Shown piece after piece: positions 57,401-64,000 of a stretch of DNA of 64,000 bases. Both the position numbers and the translations under genes were made by a program. Every line of letters starts with the position of its first letter. Within the stretch, counting starts at the first letter, position 1. The stretch comes from an uncultured Lachnospiraceae bacterium (lineage in GTDB: Bacteria; Bacillota; Clostridia; Lachnospirales; Lachnospiraceae), in NCBI GenBank assembly GCA_950097145.1, contig CATNCF010000006.1, positions 1-64,000 on the forward strand, given 5' to 3'. The notes beneath the pieces were generated by a model, which ran no database searches, was not told the origin of the DNA, and worked only from the letters and a program-made list of their open reading frames with translations.

Positions 57401-58961
57401 ATTGAAAGTCGTGGAGGATATGGACGGCGATCCGGTCATTGAGGTAGTTATTGAAAACCAGCCCGTCAAGGGCAGCATTTCCATTGAAAAGTCAGGGGAA
57501 GTGCCGGTCTCCGTGGCATACGATACCATTATTGACCGTATCCTCAGTGCAGTTACAGGCAAAAACAGGAGCGTGGATTTCAATTACGAGGAACAGCCGC
57601 TTGCCGGCGCAGTATTTCATGTTATTGCAGCGGAGGATATTTATACCCCGGACCGCCAGACGGATGAAGATGGGAAACGCATATTGGAAATGGTAAACGG
57701 CATTCCGGCAGGCAAGGGGGCAGTTGTAGCGACGCTTACCACGGATGAAAAGGGGGAGGCTTTCCTTGACAGCCTTCCGCTTGGGAAATATCAGGTGGCA
57801 GAGGTACAGCCGCCGTCAGGGTTTGCCATCTGTGGGGAGCCAAAGGAGGTTTCACTTTCCTATGCAGACGAGCATACGGAAGTAGTTTTCGGGGAGGCAG
57901 GGTTTGTCAATGCGAGGGTAAGGCCAGAGCTGTCGCTGATGAAAACGGACGGCGTAACCGCCTGCCCGGTAGCCGGCGCTGTTTATGGCATTTATGCGAA
58001 AGAGGAGATTGTGAGCGTATCCGGGGAAGTGCTTGTAAAAGCGGATGATTTGGTGGATACGGCTGTGACGGATGAAAATGGGAAGGCAGAATTTGAGGCT
58101 GACCTGCCGCTGGGGCTGTACTATGTGAAAGAAGTGGAATCCCCGGCGGGGTATCTGCTGGATGAAACGGCATATGACGTGGATTTTTCCTACACACAGG
58201 AGATGGCTGCCACACCGGCCGTGGCAAAACAGTTGGAAGTGAAAGACACGCCGATAATTGTGGAGGTGTCCAAAACGGACATTACGACAGGGAAAGAGCT
58301 TCCGGGGGCAACGCTGGAGGTCATTGATTCCAATGGGGATGTGTACGCCTCATGGAAAACGGATAGAAAGCCGTACCGTTTAGAGGCAATCCCGGCGGGA
58401 AGGTATACCCTGCGTGAGACAGCGGCGCCGTACGGCTATCTGATTGCCAATGAAGTAGATTTTACTGTGGGGGAGACAGGGAAGATTCAGAAAGTCTTCA
58501 TGTCCGATGAAAGGGTAAAGGGAAAAATCATTGTCTGCAAAACCTGTAGCCAGTCGGGAAAGCCGTTGGAGGGCGTCATGTTTGAGCTCCGCAGCAAGGA
58601 GGGGAGGAAACTGGACACGCTGGTGACGGACAAGACAGGCTGTGCAGAGACGGGGCTTTTGGACATCTGCACCTATCATAAGGATGGCAGCTTTGGTGAG
58701 GACATTCCGTATTATATCGTGGAGACAAAGGCTGCGGAGGGGTATGTCCTTGACAGTACCCCGCATGAGGTGCGGCTGCAGTATGACGACAGTGTGACGG
58801 AGACAGTGGTTTATATGCTGAAATTGAAGAATAAGCCGGACAGGCCGGGGCTGCCGCAGACAGGCGGGAACTACCATCCGTGGATGTTTGCCGCATTGGG
58901 CGGCATGTGCATTGCCGGCGGCGTGCTGTATGAAAGGAAACACAGGAAGAAAAGAAGATAG
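54423..58961 (+). CDS. LPXTG-anchored CnaB-repeat surface protein
   Basis: 1512 residues. The signal peptide (1-31) is followed by an acidic Pro/Glu-rich linker (35-130). A domain resembling a thioester domain spans about 150-340, with Cys187 in LVYCLELS. At least seven CnaB/SpaA-like repeats follow, each with a Lys near the start (FEIIKVST, AYIRIVKKDAE, ISIEKSGE, LSLMKTDG) and YxVKEV/ETxAPxGY ends, typical of isopeptide-stabilised stalks. The C-terminus has the sortase motif LPQTG (1477-1481), a hydrophobic span and KHRKKRR. ATG 54423 follows TGGAGGACG. It probably mediates attachment to host or partner cells. Confidence 0.88.
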   Translation: MTKKRWKRVMALIMALVLTVGAAIPTAVYANADGADADAAADSDSLADVEPEPVLYDKTVGTDVEPAKIVEPAEIVEPSEEESRESGGRQQEKEDGDSGEEEPAPNEEETAPTEDGKVVPLSDGEPEMFSAGDTMTIQTASAPVLMAAGAPDSMAVSCSGYAKYCGHSMGIKYISEPGAYNSHLVYCLELSKNTTDGAVGASGAGSSIKPEITFCMVNGARMLNGLCYNSRYSEGSAPADYFITGAAIHVLNGEVKLGYYNDGSGVYNKIAALVSDAENYNRDEYDEATGTTKSIAYAISPKKTEWQDMGDGLYRSKEKFVRTKTGSITNVSYKIMGQPDGLTVGELKTDASEIEDDSDLKKYDICVAQTDASQPSSNFYLYCNEEAMEKIVMADSTIKLTATAKSKEHGGRKWTPTVVSQQKITFLEEFEPGTVTASVKVTSKFKEGSFELHKTNVYTGRPVPGAAYYLYEDAECTDLLCKLGRTNTKGQALSGKEMLTQGTYYLKEVRAAPGYLKDETVYPVGLEYFTLYDSDGKVTQKGKTMPVVEYPDTVGVMVKKTDSESKNVVKGAGFAVFTDAGCTKRVSVGGDGKAEVPVFYYDEDLGMAASQKFVKKQDKYYVKEIVIPDGYRDDGKVWEVRPDYGEISDFRAENTPIRCDVSAKKEDRETGEEPQGDAELSGATYGLYAAETITYPDGRGTVTYAGDDDITSTQGADFASTGIPAEKGALLATVKTGEQAEFNFGNLYFGSYYIREIEPSEGYLLDGTIYPVNFRGAQEIHQDISLNTAVIETAKKQAFEIIKVSTDGASTETDYVKGAEFTVKLQSDIDKNGWDNAKTHDVLVTDEKGCALSKELPYGTYLVKETKTPGDLYKTKDFTVTVTEDSREPQHWRVFNDAPFKAYIRIVKKDAENGNTVLIPGVTFKIKNMDTGEYVEQKLGDKKISEFATDETGTVTTPLQLGYGNYVVEEITAPEGYVIADEGFPLEVTTDGALKVVEDMDGDPVIEVVIENQPVKGSISIEKSGEVPVSVAYDTIIDRILSAVTGKNRSVDFNYEEQPLAGAVFHVIAAEDIYTPDRQTDEDGKRILEMVNGIPAGKGAVVATLTTDEKGEAFLDSLPLGKYQVAEVQPPSGFAICGEPKEVSLSYADEHTEVVFGEAGFVNARVRPELSLMKTDGVTACPVAGAVYGIYAKEEIVSVSGEVLVKADDLVDTAVTDENGKAEFEADLPLGLYYVKEVESPAGYLLDETAYDVDFSYTQEMAATPAVAKQLEVKDTPIIVEVSKTDITTGKELPGATLEVIDSNGDVYASWKTDRKPYRLEAIPAGRYTLRETAAPYGYLIANEVDFTVGETGKIQKVFMSDERVKGKIIVCKTCSQSGKPLEGVMFELRSKEGRKLDTLVTDKTGCAETGLLDICTYHKDGSFGEDIPYYIVETKAAEGYVLDSTPHEVRLQYDDSVTETVVYMLKLKNKPDRPGLPQTGGNYHPWMFAALGGMCIAGGVLYERKHRKKRR

Positions 58962-59035
58962 CAGACTATCAGTATGATTTTGGGAGAGGGGCCGATCCGG
59001 TTTCTCTCCTTTTTTAAGCAAGGAGAATGATTGTT

Positions 59036-60022
59036 ATGATGGATTATGAAGTATTCAAAAGCATTGTAAAAGGGAAGTTTTTAAGTTATATGCCGCCCGA
59101 ATATAGGGATGCGGCTGTAGATATAAGGCCGGTACAGAAAGTGAACCAGACACGAGATGCCCTGACGGTGTATAAGGGGAAAGGCACGGTGATGGCTCCA
59201 ACCATTTATATTGATGACATATATGGGCATTACCGGGAATGTGGCAGTCTGGAGGCTGCACTCAGGGATTCGGCAGAAAGATATGCTGTGGAATTGGAAA
59301 ATGCAAAAAACTGCGTACCCAATATTGACATTAGGCATTTGAAAGAGAATGTCGTCATGTGCCTTGTGAATACAGAGCAGAACAGAGGGCTGCTGGCAGG
59401 GGTTCCGAGCCGGGAATTCCATGATTTGTCGGTTATCTACCGTTGGGATGTTGAGGTCATGCCTGGCGTGTCAGGCAGCATAACCGTTACAAATGTAGTT
59501 GCGGAAATGGCTGGCATGACGGAGGAAGAACTGTTCCGGCATGCCTCTGAAAATACCAGGAGAATCAGCCCGGTCAGTATTATGCCCATGCGGGAGCTTA
59601 TGCTTGAACTGCTGCCTGATGAAATGAAAAGCATGTTCATGCAGGAAAGCAGCCACGCAGAGGGCAGATGGGTTATCACTAATGAAAGCAGAATCAATGG
59701 GGCTGTATCCATGCTGTTTGAGGAGAACCTGCACCAGCTGGCTGAACAGATAGGCGATAATCTTCTGCTCCTGCCATCGTCTGTCCATGAGGTGATTGCT
59801 GTTCCTGCAGGAATGGCGGAGGGAGACCCGTCTGAACTTGCGGAACTGGTGCATGGCATAAACATGGATATGGTGGAACTGGAGGAGCGTTTATCAAACA
59901 GTGTCTACTGTTATGACAAAGATGCAAGGACTATCGTGCTGGCTGTGGAATCACCGGAAAAAAGGCTGGATGGGAAAGGGGCGGAGCAACCGCTGATTCA
60001 GGAAGACAGAGGGCAGAGATAG
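59036..60022 (+). CDS. DUF5688-family protein
   Basis: 328 residues. It matches the style of DUF5688 proteins found on Lachnospiraceae conjugative elements: MDYEVFKSIVKGKFLSYMPP at the start, VVMCLVNTEQNRGLLAGVPS, and the middle DLSVIYRWDV. It has no signal, membrane segment or known catalytic motif. ATG 59036 is best spaced from AAGGAG; ATG 59027 is too close. It lies 7 bp before the Toprim gene. Function unknown. Confidence 0.7.
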   Translation: MMDYEVFKSIVKGKFLSYMPPEYRDAAVDIRPVQKVNQTRDALTVYKGKGTVMAPTIYIDDIYGHYRECGSLEAALRDSAERYAVELENAKNCVPNIDIRHLKENVVMCLVNTEQNRGLLAGVPSREFHDLSVIYRWDVEVMPGVSGSITVTNVVAEMAGMTEEELFRHASENTRRISPVSIMPMRELMLELLPDEMKSMFMQESSHAEGRWVITNESRINGAVSMLFEENLHQLAEQIGDNLLLLPSSVHEVIAVPAGMAEGDPSELAELVHGINMDMVELEERLSNSVYCYDKDARTIVLAVESPEKRLDGKGAEQPLIQEDRGQR

Positions 60023-60029
60023 GTGCAGT

Positions 60030-61004
60030 ATGAGGATGTTGAGGTTTACAGAGGAAGAGCTGGCGCTTGCAAAACAGGTTGACTTATGCAGGGTGGCAGA
60101 ACGATTAGGATATACCGTAAAAAGGATTGGCCAGTACCATACGCTGAAAGAGATGGATTCCATCCGCATTTATCACAGGAGCCACTGGTGCAGGTTTTCA
60201 AGGCGGTATGACAAGGGGGAGAACGGCGGCAGCCAGATTGATTTCCTGCGGGTGTTTGCAGGCATGGATGTGAAAGAGGCGGTGTTCTGGCTGCTGGATT
60301 TTGCGGGATACCGGAGGGAGGAAAGCGAGAGGGGCATTCGGAACATTGCCCCGGATAGAGGGAAAGAGGAACGCCCAAAGCCTTTCATATTGCCGGAGCC
60401 TGCGGGCAGCAACGCTTATCTGTACCGTTATCTGGAGCATGAACGCGGGATTGCACGGCCGGTCATTGACTTTTTTGTGAGGAAAGGGATTCTGTATGAG
60501 GCGAAGAATTACCACAACATTGTCTTTGTAGGAACAGATGGGAAAGGTGTGCCAAAGTTTGCTAGTATGCGGGGCGTCTTTGACAGGGATGGGAAAGGAT
60601 TTAAGTGTGACGTGGCGGGAAACGACAAACGGTACGGTTTCCATTTCCATTGCCAGGGCAGCAGGGAAGTCATTGTGTTTGAGGCAGCAATCGACCTGAT
60701 GAGCCATATCACGATGTTCCCGGCGTACAGGGCAAGCATGGTGGCGCTTGGGATGCTGGCGGATGCCCCGCTGGAAACATTCCTTGCACAGCACCCGGAG
60801 GTAGAAAAAATTAAATTATGCCTGGACAATGATGGACCGGGCAGGAAAGCGGCGGAAACACTGCGGCAGAAGTACAGGGAAAAGGGTTATGCGGCTGAGA
60901 TTTTTCTGCCTCCAGAACCGTACAAGGACTTTAACCAGTGGAATGTGGGACTGAAAAAATCAGAGGAACAGGAAGAAATCCGGGAAACGGAAAAAGTGAT
61001 GTAG
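60030..61004 (+). CDS. Toprim/DUF3991 primase-like protein
   Basis: 324 residues. The N-terminal DUF3991-type part includes WCRFSRRYDKGENGGSQIDF, resembling a degenerate primase zinc-binding domain. The C-terminal Toprim fold has VIVFEAAIDLMSHITM (metal Glu) and IKLCLDNDGPGRKAAETLRQ (DxD). Proteins of this kind serve replication or lagging-strand priming of mobile elements. The stop codon TAG (61002-61004) lies inside the first copy of the repeat array downstream. Confidence 0.8.
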   Translation: MRMLRFTEEELALAKQVDLCRVAERLGYTVKRIGQYHTLKEMDSIRIYHRSHWCRFSRRYDKGENGGSQIDFLRVFAGMDVKEAVFWLLDFAGYRREESERGIRNIAPDRGKEERPKPFILPEPAGSNAYLYRYLEHERGIARPVIDFFVRKGILYEAKNYHNIVFVGTDGKGVPKFASMRGVFDRDGKGFKCDVAGNDKRYGFHFHCQGSREVIVFEAAIDLMSHITMFPAYRASMVALGMLADAPLETFLAQHPEVEKIKLCLDNDGPGRKAAETLRQKYREKGYAAEIFLPPEPYKDFNQWNVGLKKSEEQEEIRETEKVM

Positions 61005-61186
61005 GAATGGTGTAGTTTTGCAGATTTTTGGTGTAGGAATGGTGTAGAAAATGAAGAAAATGGTGTAGGAATGGTGTAGGCTTTTCGGACAGCCTTTTTT
61101 TGATGGTGTAGGAATGGTGTAGTTTTGCAGATTTTTGGTGTAGGAATGGTGTAGAAAATGAAGAAAATGGTGTAGGAATGGTGTAG
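60997..61186 (+). repeat. Iteron-like array: six 19-bp direct repeats in two blocks
   Basis: TGGTGTAGGAATGGTGTAG occurs at about 60997 (one base changed), 61029, 61061, 61104, 61136 and 61168. Each copy is itself two TGGTGTAG units 11 bp apart. Within a block the copies lie 32 bp apart. The second block repeats the first at a distance of 107 bp with identical spacers. A small terminator lies between the blocks. Such arrays are typical of replication origins or of ParR-type centromeres. Confidence 0.85.
61078..61101 (+). terminator. Small terminator between the repeat blocks
   Basis: AGGCT pairs with AGCCT around TTTCGGAC, followed by seven T residues. It would end the transcript of the Toprim gene. 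Confidence 0.65.
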
Positions 61187-61388
61187 ATTTTCTGTTTATC
61201 CGTATATTATCAGGGTTTTAGGGAGACGTGTCCCTAACCAGAAAGCCGAACCTCCGGGCGGCTTGCATTTTGTGACACAAAATGCGTATCTGGCGAAAAC
61301 TTTGGGAGTGAAAGCGGGCCAAAGTTTTCAGGGCAGGAGTGGACCGGCAGCGGGTAAAAACAGACAGGTAAGGAAATGAAAACAGGAG
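61187..61388 (+). other. Palindrome-rich region, oriT candidate
   Basis: No gene lies between the array and the next start. Three inverted repeats follow one another: TAGGGA/TCCCTA (near 61219-61237); GCATTTTGTG-a-CACAAAATGC (near 61264-61284), which is perfect; and GAAAACTTTGG/CCAAAGTTTTC (near 61295-61330), which is perfect. This density, directly upstream of mobC and the relaxase gene, is typical of a transfer origin. The nick site cannot be named. Confidence 0.55.
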
Positions 61389-61400
61389 GTGCAAGGGAGC

Positions 61401-61961
61401 ATGGGAATGGAAGTGCTGGAAGTAAACACGCCCGGTGAGCTGGTGATGTGGCTTTATCTGGCGGAATCAGAGGTCAGCATGCAACAGGGTGAGGCAGAAA
61501 TTATTCTGGACTATCTGAAAGAGCATAACATGGCGCTGGCTGTATGCAGCCAGGAACTGATGGTAAAAGATATGGGAGAGGAATCCCCGGAATATCAGCC
61601 TTATTCCATAGATGATGCCATCCACGATGTCTGTGAGTGGAATCTGGAGCTGATAGACGAGATGGAGGAGGGTATGAAAAACCCAGACAGCCGGGAGGAT
61701 TATGACCGGTTCAGCGACGCACTTGATGTCCTGAAACAGCAGGAAGAAGTGCTGGACGGCCTGTACAGCCAGACGAAATATGAGCAGATTGCAGTGGAAT
61801 GTGCATTGCAGGCGATTATTGCCGCACTTGGAAGTGTGCCGGAGGGAGTACAGGAAAAACTGGATGCATACAGACAGCGCAGCCCGGGGCAGACAGAAAA
61901 AACAGCAGGGATGGAAGAAGGAAACAGGCAGGAAACAGGGCAGCAGGAAAGGATAAGGTAG
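61401..61961 (+). CDS. Hypothetical ICE protein
   Basis: 186 residues from ATG 61401 behind GGAGGTGCAAGGGAG. It is acidic and helical (SEVSMQQGEAEIILDYLKEH, then DDAIHDVCEWNLELIDEMEE), with a Gln/Glu-rich tail. No known domain recognised. It is directly followed by mobC without a gap, so it may help the relaxosome or control transfer. Confidence 0.65.
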   Translation: MGMEVLEVNTPGELVMWLYLAESEVSMQQGEAEIILDYLKEHNMALAVCSQELMVKDMGEESPEYQPYSIDDAIHDVCEWNLELIDEMEEGMKNPDSREDYDRFSDALDVLKQQEEVLDGLYSQTKYEQIAVECALQAIIAALGSVPEGVQEKLDAYRQRSPGQTEKTAGMEEGNRQETGQQERIR

Positions 61962-62285
61962 ATGGCAAAGGAAGTTGTAAAGCATTTCCGCCTGACTGCC
62001 CATGATGCGGGGATTTTTGCGGATAAGGCGAAAGATGCGGGGATGAAGGAATCTGAGTATTTCCGCCTGCTGATAACGCAGGAGCCAAACGACTATCCAG
62101 AAGTGAGGCAGGGGCTGAAAGCCCTTATTAATGAAGTGAACCGGATTGGCGTCAACATCAATGAGATTGTCCACAACAATAATTCAGGGTTGTACCGGGA
62201 GTCAGATAAAATCCGTCTGGTTGCCTATATGCGGAAACTGAATGAGGGGATGGAAAGCGTGGTGGCGGCTCTTGGCTATCACTAA
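61962..62285 (+). CDS. mobC: MobC-family relaxosome accessory protein
   Basis: 107 residues. The N-terminus KHFRLTAHDAGIFADKAKDA followed by GMKESEYFRLLI is a ribbon-helix-helix. The C-terminal half has the MobC pattern ALINEVNRIGVNINEIVHNN and YMRKLNEGMESVV. It binds oriT and helps the relaxase reach the nick site. It starts right at the end of the preceding gene and overlaps the relaxase start. Confidence 0.9.
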   Translation: MAKEVVKHFRLTAHDAGIFADKAKDAGMKESEYFRLLITQEPNDYPEVRQGLKALINEVNRIGVNINEIVHNNNSGLYRESDKIRLVAYMRKLNEGMESVVAALGYH

Positions 62286-63720
62286 GATTTTAACCATCAA
62301 TGACAGCGGCGTGAAGTTTGCGGGGAAACATCTGGAGCAGGCGGTTTCCTACATCCTTGACAGGGGGAAAACGCAGGGCGGCAGGCTGGTGACGGGAGTC
62401 AACTGCCTGCCAGGGAAAGCCTATGAGCAGATGGCGGAGACAAAACAGAAGTATGGGAAGACGGGCAAGAGGCAGGGCTACCACCTCATCATTTCCTTTG
62501 AGGCGGGTGAGGTCAGTCCGGACACTGCTTTTGAGATTATCCGGCGATTTGTGGAGGAATATCTGGGGCAGGAGTACGAGGCGGTTCTCGCCGTCCATGA
62601 CAATACCGCCCATGTCCACGGGCATATCATATTCAACAGCGTGAATTACCTGGACGGCAGGAAATACCGCTATGAAAAAGGAGACTGGGCAAAAAAGATA
62701 CAGCCCATCACAAACCGGCTTTGTGAGGAATATGGGCTTTCGACCATAGAGATAGAGGAATATGGCAGGAAACGCAATCAGAGGTATAAGGACTGGAATG
62801 AGTTCCGGGATGGAAAATTCATCTGGCGGGAAATGATACGGAGGGATGTGGATGCCTGCGTCATGCAGGCGGAATCCTTTGAGGAGTTTCTTGGCTTTAT
62901 GGCGGAAAAGGGCTATGACGTCAGGCAGAATAAATATCTGGCGGTCCGGCCTAAGGGGATGCAGCGGTTCTGCCGGTGCAAATCTATGGGAGAAAATTAT
63001 ACGGAGGACAGGATATGGGAGAGAATCCGGCAGGAAAGCTTTGAGACCTATGCAAAAAGGGGGTGTGGGGAAGAATCCCATGCCATAGCCCCCCCGGAGG
63101 ATGAATTTTTGCGCAGGACAAAACTGACAGGCATACAGAAAACCTATTATGCAAGGGTATGCCGCCTGCGCCATCTGGAACGGCTGCCTTACAGCAAGGC
63201 ATGGGAATACCGGGAGGAAATCCGTAAAATGCAGGAAGTCCATGAGAAATACCTGTTCCTTGTAAAGAATGGAATCCATTCCCTTGCGGAGTTAATTGCA
63301 GCCAGAGAGAACCTTGAGGAAAAAGCGGCAGAGTGCAAAAAAGAGAGGCGCAGGCTGTACAGGGAGAAAAAGCAGATGGAGCCGTTGTTTTCTGTAGCAG
63401 ATAAGATGGCGGAATTAGCCCCGGCGGAAGAAAGCTATCAGGCAGGGGATGATTTTTTTGCAAAGGAGCACCTGCGGTATCAGGCATTGGAGGGACAGCT
63501 GCAGAGCCAGGGATATTCACTGGAAGAAACAGAAATCCTCCGCAATAGATATAAGGACAGGGGCAGCGGCATTTACCAGAGGCAGAGGGAAATCAGCCGG
63601 AGGTTAAAAATGTCAGGGGAAATGATAGAGGAATTTACCGACAGTCTGGAATGGGCAAGGGACAGGCAGACGGTAAAAACAAAACAGGATTTAAGCGGGG
63701 ACAGCCGGAGCAGGGAATGA
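62272..63720 (+). CDS. MOBP-type relaxase (TTG start)
   Basis: About 482 residues. Homologues begin MAITKI, matching LAITKILTI here, so TTG 62272 is preferred over ATG 62242, which lies inside mobC. A Tyr in QAVSYILD near residue 27 is the probable nicking residue. YHLIISFEAGE and the histidine triad VHDNTAHVHGHIIFNSVN (about 109-118) form the metal site. The C-terminal half is a basic coiled coil. It cuts oriT, stays bound to the 5' end and leads the strand into the recipient. Confidence 0.9.
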   Translation: MAITKILTINDSGVKFAGKHLEQAVSYILDRGKTQGGRLVTGVNCLPGKAYEQMAETKQKYGKTGKRQGYHLIISFEAGEVSPDTAFEIIRRFVEEYLGQEYEAVLAVHDNTAHVHGHIIFNSVNYLDGRKYRYEKGDWAKKIQPITNRLCEEYGLSTIEIEEYGRKRNQRYKDWNEFRDGKFIWREMIRRDVDACVMQAESFEEFLGFMAEKGYDVRQNKYLAVRPKGMQRFCRCKSMGENYTEDRIWERIRQESFETYAKRGCGEESHAIAPPEDEFLRRTKLTGIQKTYYARVCRLRHLERLPYSKAWEYREEIRKMQEVHEKYLFLVKNGIHSLAELIAARENLEEKAAECKKERRRLYREKKQMEPLFSVADKMAELAPAEESYQAGDDFFAKEHLRYQALEGQLQSQGYSLEETEILRNRYKDRGSGIYQRQREISRRLKMSGEMIEEFTDSLEWARDRQTVKTKQDLSGDSRSRE

Positions 63721-63762
63721 CTTACTGCAGGCTGTTATTTTTATGTAAAAGTAAAGCCGGGT

Positions 63763-63802
63763 GTATGGGAAAACCCATGCTTGCATGGTGGTTTTCCCAT
63801 AC
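63763..63802. repeat. Long hairpin downstream of the relaxase gene
   Basis: GTATGGGAAAACC and GGTTTTCCCATAC are perfect 13-bp arms, extended by CATG/CATG around CTTG. A second inverted repeat, GCGATTGC/GCAATCG, spans 63863-63895. Together they fill the 280 bp after the relaxase. Confidence 0.6.
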
Positions 63803-63900
63803 ATTTGGCGCACCACCAAAATGAGCAAGTAGGGCGACAGCCCGGATTGCGAATGTAGGTGGCGATTGCAAGAGTGCGGAGCACGGAGCAATCGACTTTT

Positions 63901-63996
63901 ATGTATGGAGAAATGGGATTAGAAAATATATGTATGGAGGCAATGGCGATGGCAGAAATCAGAAAACTTATCCATGCGGCAGGGAAGATTCCATAG
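63901..63996 (+). other. Short open frame at the window edge
   Basis: A 31-codon frame from ATG 63901 contains EAMAMAEIRKLIHAAGKIP and ends in TAG at 63994-63996, four bases before the edge. It reads like the start of a larger protein cut by a stop (IP-stop-K), but the continuation is not visible. An alternative ATG at 63931 in another frame stays open to the edge. Confidence 0.3.
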
Positions 63997-64000
63997 AAGA

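Larger units (their letters stand above)
51509..64000 (+). mobile_element. Integrative conjugative element, left part
   Basis: From the end of rlmD all genes to the window edge are conjugation or element-maintenance genes on the plus strand: ParB-like, ParM-like, ParR-like, an LPXTG adhesin, DUF5688, Toprim/DUF3991, MobC and a relaxase. The base composition visibly rises from about 52,800. No integrase, excisionase, type IV secretion gene or right end is in the window, so the exact boundary is inferred. The first 260 bp (51509-51770) contain no clear gene and may hold the attachment site. Confidence 0.75.

Noticed and set aside
60997-61186. CRISPR-like array
   Set aside because: The repeats are 19 bp with an internal 11-bp period, the spacers between blocks are identical, and no cas gene is near. 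It is an iteron-type array.
62290-63279. 329-residue minus-strand frame across the relaxase gene
   Set aside because: It is antisense to a well-supported relaxase and shows no recognisable domain.

Overview
The window is chromosomal DNA of a low-to-moderate G+C Bacillota, most likely a member of the Lachnospiraceae (Clostridia). This rests on gene content: an oxygen-sensitive class III ribonucleotide reductase (nrdDG), the order secY-adk-map-KOW protein-infA-rpmJ, a zinc-ribbon type S14, an extended L17, Rpn-like PD-(D/E)XK proteins, and a Clostridia-style conjugative element. No rRNA or tRNA gene was recognised. The genus cannot be fixed from the sequence alone.

Layout. 1-3300 is a decaying accessory patch: a PIN/UPF0175 toxin-antitoxin pair, a frameshifted GNAT acetyltransferase, a degenerate chloramphenicol-acetyltransferase-like gene, and a MerR regulator whose divergent promoter now leads only into a short remnant. 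3272-18805 is mostly ordinary chromosome: a two-component system, a ROK sugar kinase, a PutP symporter, a large Ig-repeat NlpC/P60 surface protein, nrdDG behind a promoter with two NrdR-like boxes, an L,D-transpeptidase, a short pyruvate-kinase-like protein, an rRNA methyltransferase and lgt. 18819-19802 is an Rpn-like gene with an early in-frame stop.

19900-32980 is the S10-spc ribosomal supercluster (rpsJ to infA), with its own promoter, a structured leader and a terminator. The expected continuation (rpmJ-rpsM-rpsK-rpsD-rpoA-rplQ) only resumes at 38060 behind a new promoter. The 5 kb between them holds a sigma-factor gene and an XRE regulator, each with one in-frame stop, a chimeric flagellin fragment, and a giant flagellin gene (about 1017 codons when restored) split by a 159-bp hairpin element resembling a MITE.

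41900-51510 is housekeeping: a coiled-coil protein of unknown role, a second two-component system, MutS2, an HtrA-like membrane protein that appears to have lost its whole catalytic triad, a YhaM-like nuclease and the 23S rRNA methyltransferase RlmD. From just after rlmD to the right edge lies the left part of an integrative conjugative element: ParB-like, ParM-like and ParR-like partition proteins, a huge LPXTG-anchored CnaB-repeat surface protein, DUF5688 and Toprim/DUF3991 proteins, an array of six 19-bp direct repeats in two blocks, a palindrome-rich oriT candidate, MobC and a MOBP-type relaxase. Base composition rises visibly from the ParM-like gene onward.

The most noteworthy points are the accessory flagellin cluster inside the ribosomal operon and its MITE, the iteron-like array together with two kinds of partition machinery on one ICE, the catalytically dead HtrA, and several apparent structured leaders in the ribosomal operons.
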